In this document: positions 1-10,194 of the stretch, one piece after another
How the letters are laid out: each line of letters begins with the position of its first letter
Numbering within the stretch: position 1 is the first letter of the stretch
Assembly (NCBI RefSeq): GCF_000004825.1
Contig: NW_008805071.1
Location: 2,046,001 to 2,110,000 of the forward strand
Length of the DNA stretch: 64,000 nt
Direction: 5' to 3'
Source of the DNA: Heterostelium album PN500
Taxonomy: Eukaryota > Evosea > Eumycetozoa > Acytosteliales > Acytosteliaceae
Translations under genes and position numbers: made by a program
Notes under the pieces: model-generated
What the model was told of the DNA's origin: nothing
The model's database searches: none
What the model saw: the letters and a program-made list of their open reading frames with translations, nothing else

Positions 1-63
1 ATTTAAAAAAATAGATAAATCTAAAATAAATATTTATTAATTTTTATACAATTATAATTATAG

Positions 64-248
64 CTGCTTTATCTTCAATGGGATCAGTCCAATCAAACAA
101 CTCCATCTTCAAGAGTCAAGTTGGTGTCACTGGAACCAGTTCAAACCAATCATCAAACAAGATTGCATTCTCGGATGTAAAAGTTGATGATCTTGATCAC
201 CAGAATAAAATTATTAATGGCAATGCCGTCATTGATCTCAACCTCTAA
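64..248 (+). CDS. SigN/HssA-like small protein, copy 1 (3' exon only)
   Basis: This is the second exon of a small dictyostelid-type gene whose short first exon lies beyond the left edge of the window. The exon follows a TATAG acceptor and reads AALSSMGSVQSNNSIFKSQ, then a Ser/Asn-rich stretch, then a variable acidic tail ending in DLNL and TAA. It is almost identical to copies 2 and 3 over its first 45 or so residues and diverges only in the tail. By analogy with the complete copies the protein would have about 65 residues. Small Ser-rich families with this layout (SigN, HssA/2C) are known in Dictyostelium as developmentally expressed, multicopy genes; the exact family here is inferred. Biochemical function is unknown. 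Confidence 0.7.
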
Positions 249-1066
249 ACTGTTTATCTGACAACCTATTAAATAAAATAATCAAGCAAACAACATCTAC
301 TATTTTAATAAATTTAAAATGTATTGATAATGTATAAATCGATATTGGGTAGAGTCGAATTGAATTTGGTTTTGTTTTTAATCATTCTAAATTTAACAAT
401 GAATTCTCTATCATTAAGTTTAGTATTTATTTTTTTGTTTGAAAATTGAAGTTAAAAAAAGTAGAAACTCAGTTTTCAAAAAGTATAAAAGACACAAATT
501 GATTGCAATCAACAAATTTCTTCTATCATTTATAAAGCTCAACTTGGAAAAAAAAATTGTTTTTTGATTTATAGAAACTTAATCAAAGTGGGAAGAATCT
601 ACATATTGAATTCAAAATAATATTAATTTTTATTTTTTTCAAAAGATTGAATAAAAAGAAACTTAATAAAACACCATAAACCCCCTCAAACCCCTACCTC
701 TATTATTTAAATCTACTTCCTAAAAATGGGGTGTTAAAGGAAAATTATTTAGAATACAAATTAAAATAATAAAAAATATTGATTGGAACACCACAGTTAA
801 ATTAGAAAGGAGAAGATTTTAATTTGGGAAAGAATAAACCCTATAATTCCAACAATCAATGTATTATGCTTGTTTGGATTGGGGGTTATGATATTTAAAA
901 GAATAAATTTAAATTTTAATCACTATCTTGTTGTCTAAATCATAAATTTTAATATTATTTTAACTTTCAGTTCAATATTTGATTTTCAAAGTAAATAATT
1001 ATTTAATGGATCGAATTTATTAAATAGATCTTTGGAATATTAAAAATGATATGATTTGATTAAAAC
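249..1066. other. Intergenic: copy 1 to copy 2 spacer
   Basis: No gene seen. The spacer holds the 3' flank of copy 1 and the upstream region of copy 2. It contains a C-rich element at 678-698 and a G-rich element near 880-886 (possible G-box-like sites). Its last 130 bases match the region upstream of copy 3 closely. Confidence 0.6.
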
Positions 1067-1075
1067 TATAAATAG
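1067..1075 (+). promoter_or_regulatory. TATA box of copy 2
   Basis: TATAAATAG lies 80 bases upstream of the ATG at 1155, inside a block conserved with the upstream region of copy 3. Position and conservation support a core promoter element. Confidence 0.55.
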
Positions 1076-1154
1076 TTAACCTTTTTATCTATTTCAATAT
1101 CAAATAAATTTCTTTTAATACTAATTTAATAAACAAAATACTAATTATCTAAAA

Positions 1155-1430
1155 ATGACTTTAATTGGTAAAATTTACAAATTCTCTATCTAATATTGAC
1201 AATTAAATTTATTAACTTTGGAACATTTCTGTACTATTATTTTAGCTGCATTATCTTCAATGGGATCAGTCCAATCAAGCAACTCCATCTTCAAGAGTCA
1301 AGCTGGTATCACTGGAACCAGTTCAAGCCAATCATCAAACAAGATTGCACTTTTGGATGCACATGTTGATGCTGTTGTTGCCTTCGGTACTCTTTTGAAT
1401 GCCAATGCCACCGCTGATATACACCTCTAA
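1155..1430 (+). CDS. SigN/HssA-like small protein, copy 2
   Basis: Two exons, 1155-1167 and 1246-1430, give a 65-residue protein. Exon 1 encodes only MTLI plus one base; the donor is GTAAAATT and the acceptor TTTTAG, which restores the frame into AALSSMGSVQSSNSIF. The N-terminal two thirds (Ser, Gln and Asn rich, with GITGTSSSQSSNK) is shared with copies 1 and 3, while the last 20 residues differ between copies. The short MTL-start exon followed by an intron is typical of the small HssA/SigN-type families of dictyostelids, known to be induced in development. There is no signal peptide or membrane segment. Molecular function is unknown. The gene model is well supported by conservation of the splice sites in copy 3. 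Confidence 0.8.
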
Positions 1431-2336
1431 ACAGTGTGGCATCCGAATTCATATGTTGAATATAGAGCTTACTAACATGTACCATCAACTTCATTAATAT
1501 CTACTATTTTAATAAATTTAAAATGTATTGATCATGTATAAATTGATATTGGTTTTTTTTCTCTTTGATTAAAGATTTCTTCAAAATTTTAAAAAAAACT
1601 TAATAATATTTAAAAAGAAAATTGTTGTAAGTAGCCAGCTGACAATGTTTGTCAAAACAGTTGGTTAAACATGAATATTTTAAAGAAATTGTAAAAATTC
1701 ATAATTCTATTTTCCACAAAACATTTCATAACCAGCTGTCCACCCAAGAAAATTTTAGTATTTAACTATTATTGATCAAATAAAGGATTCTTTTATTTGA
1801 TTTGATTAATCAAGTAATGATTCACCTTATGAAAATAAAATTTTTGTCACTAATTGAATGTGAGAAGAATCGAATTTTTAATTAATATTTAGTGTTTTAA
1901 AGAAGAATATTAATTTTAATTTGTCAAAAGATTCATTCAACAAAAATTTTTTTTAACACAAACCCCTCTTATTAATATTGATATCACAAATTTATAAAGA
2001 AAACTTTTTAATTTTAGTATTTAAAATTTTTTAATATTTCTTAAAGTAGATTGGGGAAAGAATGAGCTCTAAAATTCCTAACAATCAACACCATATTGGT
2101 TTGGTTGAGTTGTTTGATGTGATTAGAAGTTGGTTTAATAAATTTGATAGAATATTATACTTAAGAAATAAATAAATATTAAATCTCTATCTTGTTTTTT
2201 GTATTTAAAATTTTAATATTATTCTAACTTTCAGTTCAATGTTAAATTTTCAAAGTATATATTTAATATATTTTTAAAGGATCGAATCTATTAAATAAAT
2301 CTTTGGAATATTAAAAATGATATGATTGAGTAAAAC
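1431..2336. other. Intergenic: copy 2 to copy 3 spacer
   Basis: No gene seen. Much of the spacer parallels the preceding spacer: a C-rich element (about 1959-1968), a GGGGAAAGAAT stretch near 2051, and a long near-identical block before the TATA-like site. This shows that the duplicated unit includes the promoter, with a period of about 1.27 kb. Confidence 0.6.
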
Positions 2337-2345
2337 TATGAATAG
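2337..2345 (+). promoter_or_regulatory. TATA-like box of copy 3
   Basis: TATGAATAG sits at the same place relative to the ATG (2427) as TATAAATAG before copy 2. One base departs from the canonical box, which might weaken this promoter. Confidence 0.4.
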
Positions 2346-2426
2346 TTAACTTTGTTTATCTATTTCGATATCAAATCAAATTACATTTAATACTAATTTA
2401 ATAAACAAAAAACTAATTATCTAAAA

Positions 2427-2697
2427 ATGACTTTAATTGGTAAATTTAAAAAATTTTTAGTTATCTTTGAAATATATTTACAATTATTAATATTTCCTTT
2501 TTTAATTTATTATTATAGCTGCTTTATCTTCAATGGGATCAGTCCAATCAAACAACTCCATCTTCAAGAGTCAAGCTGGTGTCACTGGAACCAGTTCAAA
2601 CCAATCATCAAACAAGATTGCACTCTTGGATATATATACAAATGTCCAAGTTGATGTTGAGAATTCCAGTAGCACCACAGATGATGTCGAACTCTAA
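2427..2697 (+). CDS. SigN/HssA-like small protein, copy 3
   Basis: Exons 2427-2439 and 2519-2697 give a 63-residue protein starting MTLI-AALSSMGSVQSNN. The intron has a GTAAAT donor and a TATTATAG acceptor, at the same position as in copy 2. The shared Ser/Asn/Gln-rich core ends at NKIALLD. The tail is unique to this copy and acidic (VDVENSSSTTDDVEL). It is one of three tandem direct copies, so it arose by local duplication. As with the other copies, its role is not known; related dictyostelid families are expressed in the multicellular stage (family knowledge, not seen here). Confidence 0.8.
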
Positions 2698-3078
2698 ACA
2701 GAGTTTCTGGTAATCGATTACATTTATATTGTTGTAATTCTCAACCGTACCAAACAACTACCACTTCTTTAACATCTATTTTAATAAAAATAAAATGTAT
2801 AAATTGTATTGTTATTTTCAAACTAATTGCCAAACTATCTTCTTAATTGTCAACGATCTCCAAAGATTTCCACCATTGTTTTATTTGTTTATTTAATACA
2901 ATGATTATAGTATTTGTAATTTCAATACTATTTAAATCTATATTTGAATATAATTTAAAAGTAATTGATTTGTTTATATCGCTCAATACTATTTCTAAAA
3001 CCTGTAATTGATTATTATGATTAAATATGATGTTGTTAGTTAGTTAACAAGTTGTTATATAGTTTTTGATATCAATGT
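2698..3078. other. Intergenic, convergent 3' flanks
   Basis: AT-rich sequence between the small-gene array (plus strand) and the PIH1 gene (minus strand). It includes the AATAAAAATAAAAT 3' end of copy 3. Nothing else recognised. Confidence 0.5.
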
Positions 3079-4482
3079 TCAACATACATTTTCATTAATA
3101 TTAAGTAATACATTATTAATATTGCTGTTGTTATTATTACTATCTTTTGGCTTATGATAAATAATAAAATATAATTGATCTTTTGATTGTTTATAACTGT
3201 AGCTTGGAAATAAAGGTGTACAATCGCTAATGAATGTAACTGGGAATGGTATGGATTCGACATCTATCATATCAGAGATATTGTCTTCATTCTCTAAATG
3301 CTTATGGTTATGTTGTTGATGTTCTTTATGTTGATGATTATGATGTTCATGTTGATGACTATCTACAGGTTCAACTACACTAACAACAATCGTTAACATC
3401 TTTGTTTTCTTGTTAAACTTTGCACTATGATTCTCTTCATCAATAGCATGTGAAAATGGGATCTAATGATTGATTTGATTGATTAGTTTATTAGATTAGA
3501 ATAACAATTGTAATAAAATAATGTTATAACTTTATACATTACATTTAAATTATAATTAACATTATCTTCTTGTAATATTAAAGATTGATCAATTATTTCG
3601 ATGTATAGATTAGATATATTCTCTAGTTTCGATAGAAGAATTTCAATCTTGATGCTAGTCGGTATGATAACTGGGTTTTTAATGGGTTGCTGATTGCGAT
3701 CTAACTTTATCAAATTGAAAACAGGTGTAATCGTACCATCGTCATTGACCACCTCTACTGCTTTTGGTTCTTCCATATCTACAATTGGTTCTGGTAGTTC
3801 TGAAACTATCATTTCTTTATAATACACTTTCTTTGACATCTTATATGCTAAGAGAAAGAGAGAGAAGTAATAATTAATTAGCAAAACAGTTATGTTATGT
3901 TTTTTTCTTATGTTTATAAATACCAGCAATATTTAGTGATTCATTATAGTTTTGATAGATTGATTTTATTGCAGATTGAATTAGTAGTTTGTATAGACCT
4001 CTGTTCTTCATCGATTCTTTGTAGGTCTCACTGCTGAATACTATATGATATACATTGTTGAGTTGACCTGTTACCGATGCCTTTTGTTTCTCTACTGGGA
4101 ATAGAGAGTGAGGTATTACCCAACCACCTTCAGATGATGTAGATGCAGGTTCTATCGAATAGTAATGTGATACCATTACATATACCTTATCGAATCTATT
4201 ACTATGTGTCTTTATACAGAATGCAGGTGTAACCTTTACATTTTTTATTTTTAAATCCTTATCAATACTACTACTATTATTATTATTATTATTATTATTT
4301 TTATTTATATTATTATTTTTATTACTTTCACTATTATTATTATTATTATTTTCTTTTAACTTTTGAGCATTATCATAATATTGTAATAGATTAGATAATA
4401 GATTTGTATCTTTTAATGCATCTGTTAAATGTTTAACATCGTTTTCATCTAAATTGATATTATCACTATTGTTTTTGTTCAT
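3079..4482 (-). CDS. PIH1 domain protein (PIH1D1/Nop17-like)
   Basis: Three exons on the minus strand (3924-4482, 3847-3543, 3462-3079) encode 415 residues. The start MNKNNSDN at 4482 is preferred over a start 33 bases upstream because the latter would sit in an odd T-rich context. After poly-Asn runs, a PIH1 N-domain begins near residue 84 (KVTPAFCIKT, then a VYVMVSHY strand and IPHSLFPV). The C-terminal CS-like domain shows YNLN-IPFSHAIDEENHSAKF split by intron 2, then TKMLTIVVSVVEP, followed by a His-rich stretch. PIH1D1 is the adaptor of the R2TP chaperone complex (with RUVBL1/2 and RPAP3), which assembles box C/D snoRNPs and PIKK kinases. Dictyostelids lack cilia, so an R2TP role is more likely than the axonemal role of Kintoun-type relatives. 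Donor choice for intron 2 (GTAATG) is inferred from domain continuity. Confidence 0.8.
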
Positions 4483-4657
4483 TACTTTAAAAAAAAGTGT
4501 GCAGAATGTAAACAAAAAGAGTCGACTTGATAGTTTATATATGAAAAAAGGTGTCTAGGAAAAGAAAGTAAAGTTAATTTAAATGGATTTTATTATAGTA
4601 CTAAAGAATTTTAAGTTTTTTTCTTAATTTTATAAATATTATTAATTATTATTATTA

Positions 4658-6535
4658 TTATATATCACAGAATATTGGTTTGGTAGAATCGTACCACCAA
4701 ACTTTGGCAGTGTTATCGTGAGAACTGCTTGCTAGTAATGATTGTTGTTGTGACCAGGCAACGGAATAAACCATGCCGGTATGACCTTCTAGTTTCTGTA
4801 GGATGTTACATGTTTCGATGTCCCAGATATATACAAATCCGTCTTCGGAACCACCGATCACCAGTGACTCGTTCGGTCCGAATATCGATCGGATAAAGTT
4901 CTTAGAGGTGTTCTGGTGACCTTTGAATCTCTTGAGTGGTCGTGCTGTACGGATATCCCACATTCTGTTGGAATTGTCTTTCGACGCCGACAGCAAATAG
5001 GAACCGCTGCTGTTGGTGGCAACCGATGTCACCTCACCAAGATGGCTGCTCAATGTCTTGATACACACTCCACTCAGAATATCCCAGAACTTAATGGTAC
5101 TGTCTTTGCTACCAGAGATAATAAGATTACCGTGTGGATTGAAGATTACTTTGGAAATGGAGGAGCTGTGTCCGAGGAACGACTTTACTAGTTGGCCGGT
5201 TCGCACGTCGTGCAGGTGAATCGACTTGTCGTAACCACCGGAAACAATGTGTTCTTGGCCTGGATGGAATTGAACTGCGTAGGCATCACCTTCGTGTGCT
5301 TTAATAGTGAGAGGACATGTCGGTTTGGTGGTGGAACTGATATCCCAGACCTTGACAACACCGTCACCAGCCGCCGACGCCATCAATTTTCCGGATGCCG
5401 AAGAACTCAGATCCCATATTCTCGAAGTGTTTCCAGTGAGATTTGCCAGTTGTGCGCCAGTCTCGGTATTCCAAATTTTAATGGTGTTGTCGCTGGAACC
5501 TGTTGCCAACGACAATCCGTTGCCTCCGATAAACTCTACGCATTTAACATTCTTTCTGTGTCCGGACATCGTTGTCTTTAGACTGTTGGGCAGTACGAAA
5601 CAACTGTAGTCTTCGAGTAGCGACTTGATGCGTGGTACCACCTTGGGATGGTATCGACCGAATTCAATTTGATAGGTGACAGCCTGCTTCAAGAGTGTGA
5701 GCAGCCGGTGTGGCGGAAGACGGAACAGTCCCGCCGACTTGGTATTCTCGAGGTCGAGCATCGATTGGAATTGCTCCACGAGTTTCTCACGACTGTTTCC
5801 TTTCGAGCCGTCCCAAGCTCGGAACGAAGGAACCTCCTGTACCGACCGACAAGTCAGCAGATAACAAAGATCCTTAAACTCGTCGGCGTTGTGCTGTCTT
5901 CCCTCCAGCGGCTTCAGACGCTTCGTCAAGTAGGTGAACGCCTTTTGGTATTCGGCCTTCTCGATCAGCTCGAGATACGCCTGCTTGTAGACGGCGTAGA
6001 GGAACGACTGTTGATTCTTAAAGGTTGTCTTTGAGCAGAGTTTCTCGACCTCTGTCCAATCGCCCTCGATAATCGCTTTCTTCATCTTTTTCATTTGCGA
6101 CACCTTGTAGTGGTGCTCTGTGAATTTAACGTTGGCTTCGTCTTGTACGGTCATCAGCGATGCAGTGTAGCCTTCGTCCTGTAGATACTGTATGATCATA
6201 CGAATGATATCCTCTTTGAGTTGAGCGTCACTCGGGTCGAATATCATCGGATCGTCCTCCAAGTAGATAGTTTTCTTTGGTGGACCGCCATACTCTGTAC
6301 CCGATATCATTGAGCGTATCTCCAACTCTCTTTCATTCTCTACCGCCACCACATTTGAACCTTCGGATGTCTCTGATGAAACTACTACTTTATCAACTAA
6401 AACATCTACACTTGCTATAACATCTTTATTCTCTATATTATTATTATTTGTTGTTGTTGTTGTTGACTTATTATTATTATTATTATTATTACTATTTTGT
6501 TTATTAATATCTTGTTTATCTTTATTTTCACTCAT
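4658..6535 (-). CDS. LisH/CTLH-type WD40 repeat protein
   Basis: A single exon encodes 625 residues. The first 85 residues are low complexity (poly-Asn, poly-Thr). Residues about 105-150 look like a LisH motif (IIRMIIQYLQDEGYTASL), followed by a CTLH/CRA-like helical region with the signatures WDGSKGNSREKLVEQFQ and LPPHRLLTLLKQAV. The C-terminal half holds seven WD repeats ending in VWW. This order is shared with WDR26/Gid7 (subunit of the GID/CTLH ubiquitin ligase) and with other LisH-WD40 scaffolds such as SMU1; the CRA-like signature and the RSIFG...SEDGFVYIWD repeat lean toward the WDR26 side, but orthology is not established. The gene is clearly richer in GC than its neighbours, which fits a well expressed conserved gene. 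Confidence 0.8.
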   Translation of the reverse strand: MSENKDKQDINKQNSNNNNNNNKSTTTTTNNNNIENKDVIASVDVLVDKVVVSSETSEGSNVVAVENERELEIRSMISGTEYGGPPKKTIYLEDDPMIFDPSDAQLKEDIIRMIIQYLQDEGYTASLMTVQDEANVKFTEHHYKVSQMKKMKKAIIEGDWTEVEKLCSKTTFKNQQSFLYAVYKQAYLELIEKAEYQKAFTYLTKRLKPLEGRQHNADEFKDLCYLLTCRSVQEVPSFRAWDGSKGNSREKLVEQFQSMLDLENTKSAGLFRLPPHRLLTLLKQAVTYQIEFGRYHPKVVPRIKSLLEDYSCFVLPNSLKTTMSGHRKNVKCVEFIGGNGLSLATGSSDNTIKIWNTETGAQLANLTGNTSRIWDLSSSASGKLMASAAGDGVVKVWDISSTTKPTCPLTIKAHEGDAYAVQFHPGQEHIVSGGYDKSIHLHDVRTGQLVKSFLGHSSSISKVIFNPHGNLIISGSKDSTIKFWDILSGVCIKTLSSHLGEVTSVATNSSGSYLLSASKDNSNRMWDIRTARPLKRFKGHQNTSKNFIRSIFGPNESLVIGGSEDGFVYIWDIETCNILQKLEGHTGMVYSVAWSQQQSLLASSSHDNTAKVWWYDSTKPIFCDI

Positions 6536-6754
6536 ATTTATATCTATTAATTTATCTAAATTCTCGGGAACAGATAAATTAAAGTTGTGATCTGAAAAAA
6601 TTTCATTAAACTTTTCAAAAAAAACTGAAAAATGATCACATTCATATTAAAAATCAAAAAAAAAACAAAGATACTTATTTTTTATTTTTCATTCTTTGCT
6701 ACCACCACTATTATTATATTTGTGTATATATATTTATTATATTTATAACTAAAA

Positions 6755-7762
6755 ATGGTGAGTGATCAATCAATCAATCAATCATATGATATCCTAATTA
6801 ATCAGTATTCAATAAATATTAATTTTTAATGATAATTAATTTAGAAATTTAAATTCTGTGGTGAATTAGATGCACCTGATTGGTTACTAAGAGAAATCAG
6901 TACACTCTCAAAGATTGTATGTATATATTTGATAACTTATCAAATAACTATTTGATTTCTAACTAATGAATTTAAAACTTATTATTATTATTAGACCAAT
7001 ATAAGAATTAAATTGTTAACAGTACAGGTTATTAATAGTTTCAATGGTGACAACATAGATGTAAATAGTTTGATTAGATTGATTTCAATATAATATGTTT
7101 GATAATTAATGAATTAATTGATGTTTGGTTATTTTTAGTTTGAAAAAGTAGAGAAATTAGTAAAGGATGCAGGTTTTCAATTGGGAGATATCAAAGCTTT
7201 GATTGCAGCCATTCATTTTATCGTATTCAATGCAGTCAAGAATGATGTCGACGAAGCAACACTATCGAATGAATTACAACAGCTAGGTCTACCAAAGGAG
7301 CATTGTGACTCTATATCACGTGCATTCCGTGAACATAAAGATAAATTACGTTCAATCTTTTATAATAATACATTAAAATGTAAATATGAATCATATATTA
7401 GAAATTAAAATTAAAAAAACAGAACACTAATCAATCATTTCATATCATATCACTACACAGTGACATCTATAGATAGTTTAGATTGGAGAGTCGATTATTT
7501 ACTCAGCTCCAATACAGTAAGCGAAGTGAACACACCAAATATCCAATTGAATCTAAAGATTAAGAATCCATCAAATGGTGAACTCACTTATCACCCATTT
7601 GAAATCAGTGCAAAGAAATTCAATGTATTATATTATGGTAAGTTTAAAACAAATCATCCAGCCAATCAATCAACTAATTTCTAATTCCTTAAATTTATTA
7701 CATTATACATAAATGATATAGAACTTAAAGCTGCCAAATCACTAATGGAAGAATCACAATAG
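6755..7762 (+). CDS. commd4: COMM domain-containing protein 4
   Basis: Six exons: 6755-6757, 6845-6916, 6995-7060, 7139-7379, 7461-7637 and 7722-7762. They give 199 residues, the same length as human COMMD4. Exon 1 is only the ATG codon. The protein starts [16 protein letters not shown], continues with [10 protein letters not shown] (a COMMD4 hallmark), and ends with the COMM domain: [12 protein letters not shown], then the [17 protein letters not shown] helix. COMMD proteins form the Commander complex with CCDC22, CCDC93 and retriever, which recycles membrane proteins from endosomes. All splice sites are GT-AG and keep the frame. The gene is divergent from the WD40 gene with about 220 bases between the starts, so the two probably share a promoter region. 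Confidence 0.92.
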
Positions 7763-7853
7763 CTAAATTAAATAAAAGTAAAATCAAAATTGGAAAAATA
7801 ATTATTATTATAGTGTAGTGGAAATAAATATTAAAGTTTATTATTTTAATTTA

Positions 7854-8378
7854 TTAATTAATTATATAATCAAAATCATTTTGATAGTTATAAAAACTAG
7901 TACCTCTTCTTGGTATACATTTACTTTGTAGAGTGCAATTGTTGGTGTCGAAACTATTTGATGAAAATTGATTGATTTTGTTATTACGTAACAATGTTGA
8001 TATATAGTTGTCGGTTGCAGTGTGAATATGGTAGGCATTCTGTGATCTAAAGAATAGACATCTTTGGTCAATCAAGTAGATCTCCCAAATAATAAAATTC
8101 TCTTGTAGCTTAATACGTTCAATTTCCGACCATTCCACTGTTTCTATAATTTCAGTTTCATCCTTTGAGAGTACTAGTATACCATCTTCAGAGATACCAA
8201 TGATTCTTTGATTCGATCCTTTCTTGGCAGTGGTAGTGGTAGTTGGCATTCCATTTTCCAAAACCATTACTTGTTCCACTTGGAATCTTAACTCTGCCAT
8301 TTCATTTAATTTATATTTTTCTATTTTATTTTTCTTTGGTGATCTTTTAAAAAGACTATTTAAAGATAATTTAACCAT
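7854..8378 (-). CDS. Putative PH/PTB-like (FERM F3-like) domain protein
   Basis: A single exon encodes 174 residues. The first 25 residues are basic (KLSLNSLFKRSPKKNK). Residues about 30-130 alternate strands in a way typical of a PH-superfold or FERM F3 lobe: FQVEQVMVLENG, RIIGISEDGILVLSK, ETVEWSEIERIKLQ, FIIWEIYL, then QRCLFFRSQNAYHIHTATDNYI as the closing helix. The tail is Asn/Ser rich. The fold assignment rests on pattern only and no catalytic motif is present, so a membrane- or peptide-binding adaptor role is inference. It ends 91 bases after the convergent commd4 stop codon. Confidence 0.6.
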   Translation of the reverse strand: MVKLSLNSLFKRSPKKNKIEKYKLNEMAELRFQVEQVMVLENGMPTTTTTAKKGSNQRIIGISEDGILVLSKDETEIIETVEWSEIERIKLQENFIIWEIYLIDQRCLFFRSQNAYHIHTATDNYISTLLRNNKINQFSSNSFDTNNCTLQSKCIPRRGTSFYNYQNDFDYIIN

Positions 8379-10194
8379 TTTTTGTAAATTTATATATAAA
8401 GATAGATACTTTTATAAATAATTAATATATTAATTAAGGGAAAAGAATATTTTTGAAATGATTTGTTAAAGAAGTAGAGAATTATTTATAGTATGAAAAT
8501 CAATATCTTTTGAATATAAATAGGAATTAATTAATAATCAACCTCTGATTTTATTTTAATTAAAAACACAGAATCATTCATCATCACAACAATAACAAGA
8601 AAACAGCCAACAAATAATCAATCAACAATTTATATAGGATAAAAGTAGAAATTTTTGACAATCAACAGGACCAACGACAAAATAGTATATAGATTGTGAA
8701 CTCATTTTCAATGAGTGGTGTGCTCATAATCTGTTTTACCACAAGAGTGTTACACAAAAAAAGGAAAGTGGAAATCTTCTAAGTTTGTGTGATATTTGTG
8801 GTTATTGTTTTTTTTTTTAATATAATAATGATAATTGACATCACACTTGTGTTCAAAGTTGTTTTAAATCAAATTTTAATATCAATATTTAATGAATAAC
8901 ACTTTTAACAATTGTTAGTTCTAATTGTTTAACAATAATGAACAGTAATTAAATAGAACAGTTATATTTTCAATGTTAAACTTGGAATGCGTATATTTTT
9001 TTTGTTTGAACAATTTTGTATAATTGTGAATATTACATTTTTGTTTTTTTCTACAGATAAATTTACATTTTGTAAAGTTGATTGTTTTATTGAATAAAAA
9101 TATCAAATGTTGAAAGTTAAAAGTTGTTAATTTTATAGTAATATAAGAATACATAGTTTATTTTATTGTTACAAATTATCTCCATCTAATTGATTGAATC
9201 TTTCAAAAGTGTTGTACTCATTTTAAATCACATATGATACTACTAGATTGACTCAGAAAACAAGGTAAAATTATTTTTAATATCTTAATATATCATAATT
9301 AAATCGAAATTTTAAGAGATATTATCATTATAATTTAAATGGTGAAAAGAAAAGTTAATAATACTGTAAGTGAATATACTAAGGTTGGTCTATATAATAT
9401 TGTACATACTTCATCTATTTCCTTTCAAGAAATTGTTAAGTTTGGATTGTTTGGCATTTTTAAAAACTCTTTTAAGTATGGTTCCTTGGAGGTGGTCTTG
9501 AAAGACTCTTGAATTGTGGTTGCGACATACCTCTAACACGAGCGATAGGAGTCAATCCAAATGATTTAAGCTATGCGTTCTTTCAATGTAGCCTAATATA
9601 TGTTTTCAGAGGTCAACCTAGTAATATTTGATCATGAATCTCTGTGATTTAAAAAGAGTTGACCTTTTTGCAAATAAAAAATATTTTTTGTTGGTTGTTT
9701 TTGACCGTTTTGAAATACTATTAATAATCAACCAAAAAACAATAAGAGAAAAAGATAAATAGATTTAAAAGCTTTCAGTATCAACACCACTTAAATGAGA
9801 ATGCTTATATTAGATTATATAGTATGAAACTTTCATAACTATCACTACATAGAATTGACATTCAAACTGCTAGTACAGCTGTAGTTCTTTAAACGATGGT
9901 AGTAAAACATCACCTATTGTATATACAACTATCTAGAGTTTAATCAACAAAGATAAAGTTTGCCAAATTCCTCACTGTTCACCGTCTAGTCAATAAACAA
10001 TGATATCAAACTTTTACATTCTTTCATGTGCTCAAGAAGAACTAGAACATGATGTTTTAATTTGTTTTTTTTTTTTTTGTTTTAATATAAATTATTTATT
10101 TTATATAATAAAAGGGGTTTTTAAGGTTATAATTTAAACAAATAGGTAAACTATTATGATTTGTTGTTGTTGTTGTTGTTCATTGTTTTTATAT
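8379..10194. other. Intergenic, 1.8 kb, with possible decayed coding sequence
   Basis: The first part (8379-9350) is AT-rich and includes a small hairpin at 8700-8716. From about 9400 to 10030 base composition is more even and short conserved-looking reading stretches broken by stops occur on both strands, for example EIVKFGLFGIFKNSFKYGSL on the plus strand near 9428-9487 and HVLVLLEHMKECKSLI on the minus strand near 10000-10050. This looks like the remains of a gene or repeat, but the family could not be named. Confidence 0.35.
9610..9665. repeat. Inverted repeat, 8-bp arms
   Basis: AGGTCAAC (9610-9617) and GTTGACCT (9658-9665) form a perfect inverted pair around a 40-base spacer. It lies inside the possible decayed region. 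No known element was recognised. Confidence 0.4.

Larger units (their letters stand above)
64..2800 (+). repeat. Tandem array of three duplicated small-gene units
   Basis: Exon 2 starts at 64, 1246 and 2519, so the units are about 1.18 and 1.27 kb long. Promoter, intron position and 5' coding sequence are conserved in all visible copies. The 3' coding ends vary. More copies may lie to the left of the window. Confidence 0.75.

Noticed and set aside
8700-8716. ACTCATT/AATGAGT hairpin as a possible ncRNA
   Set aside because: Seven-base arms alone do not support an RNA gene and no conserved RNA motif surrounds it.
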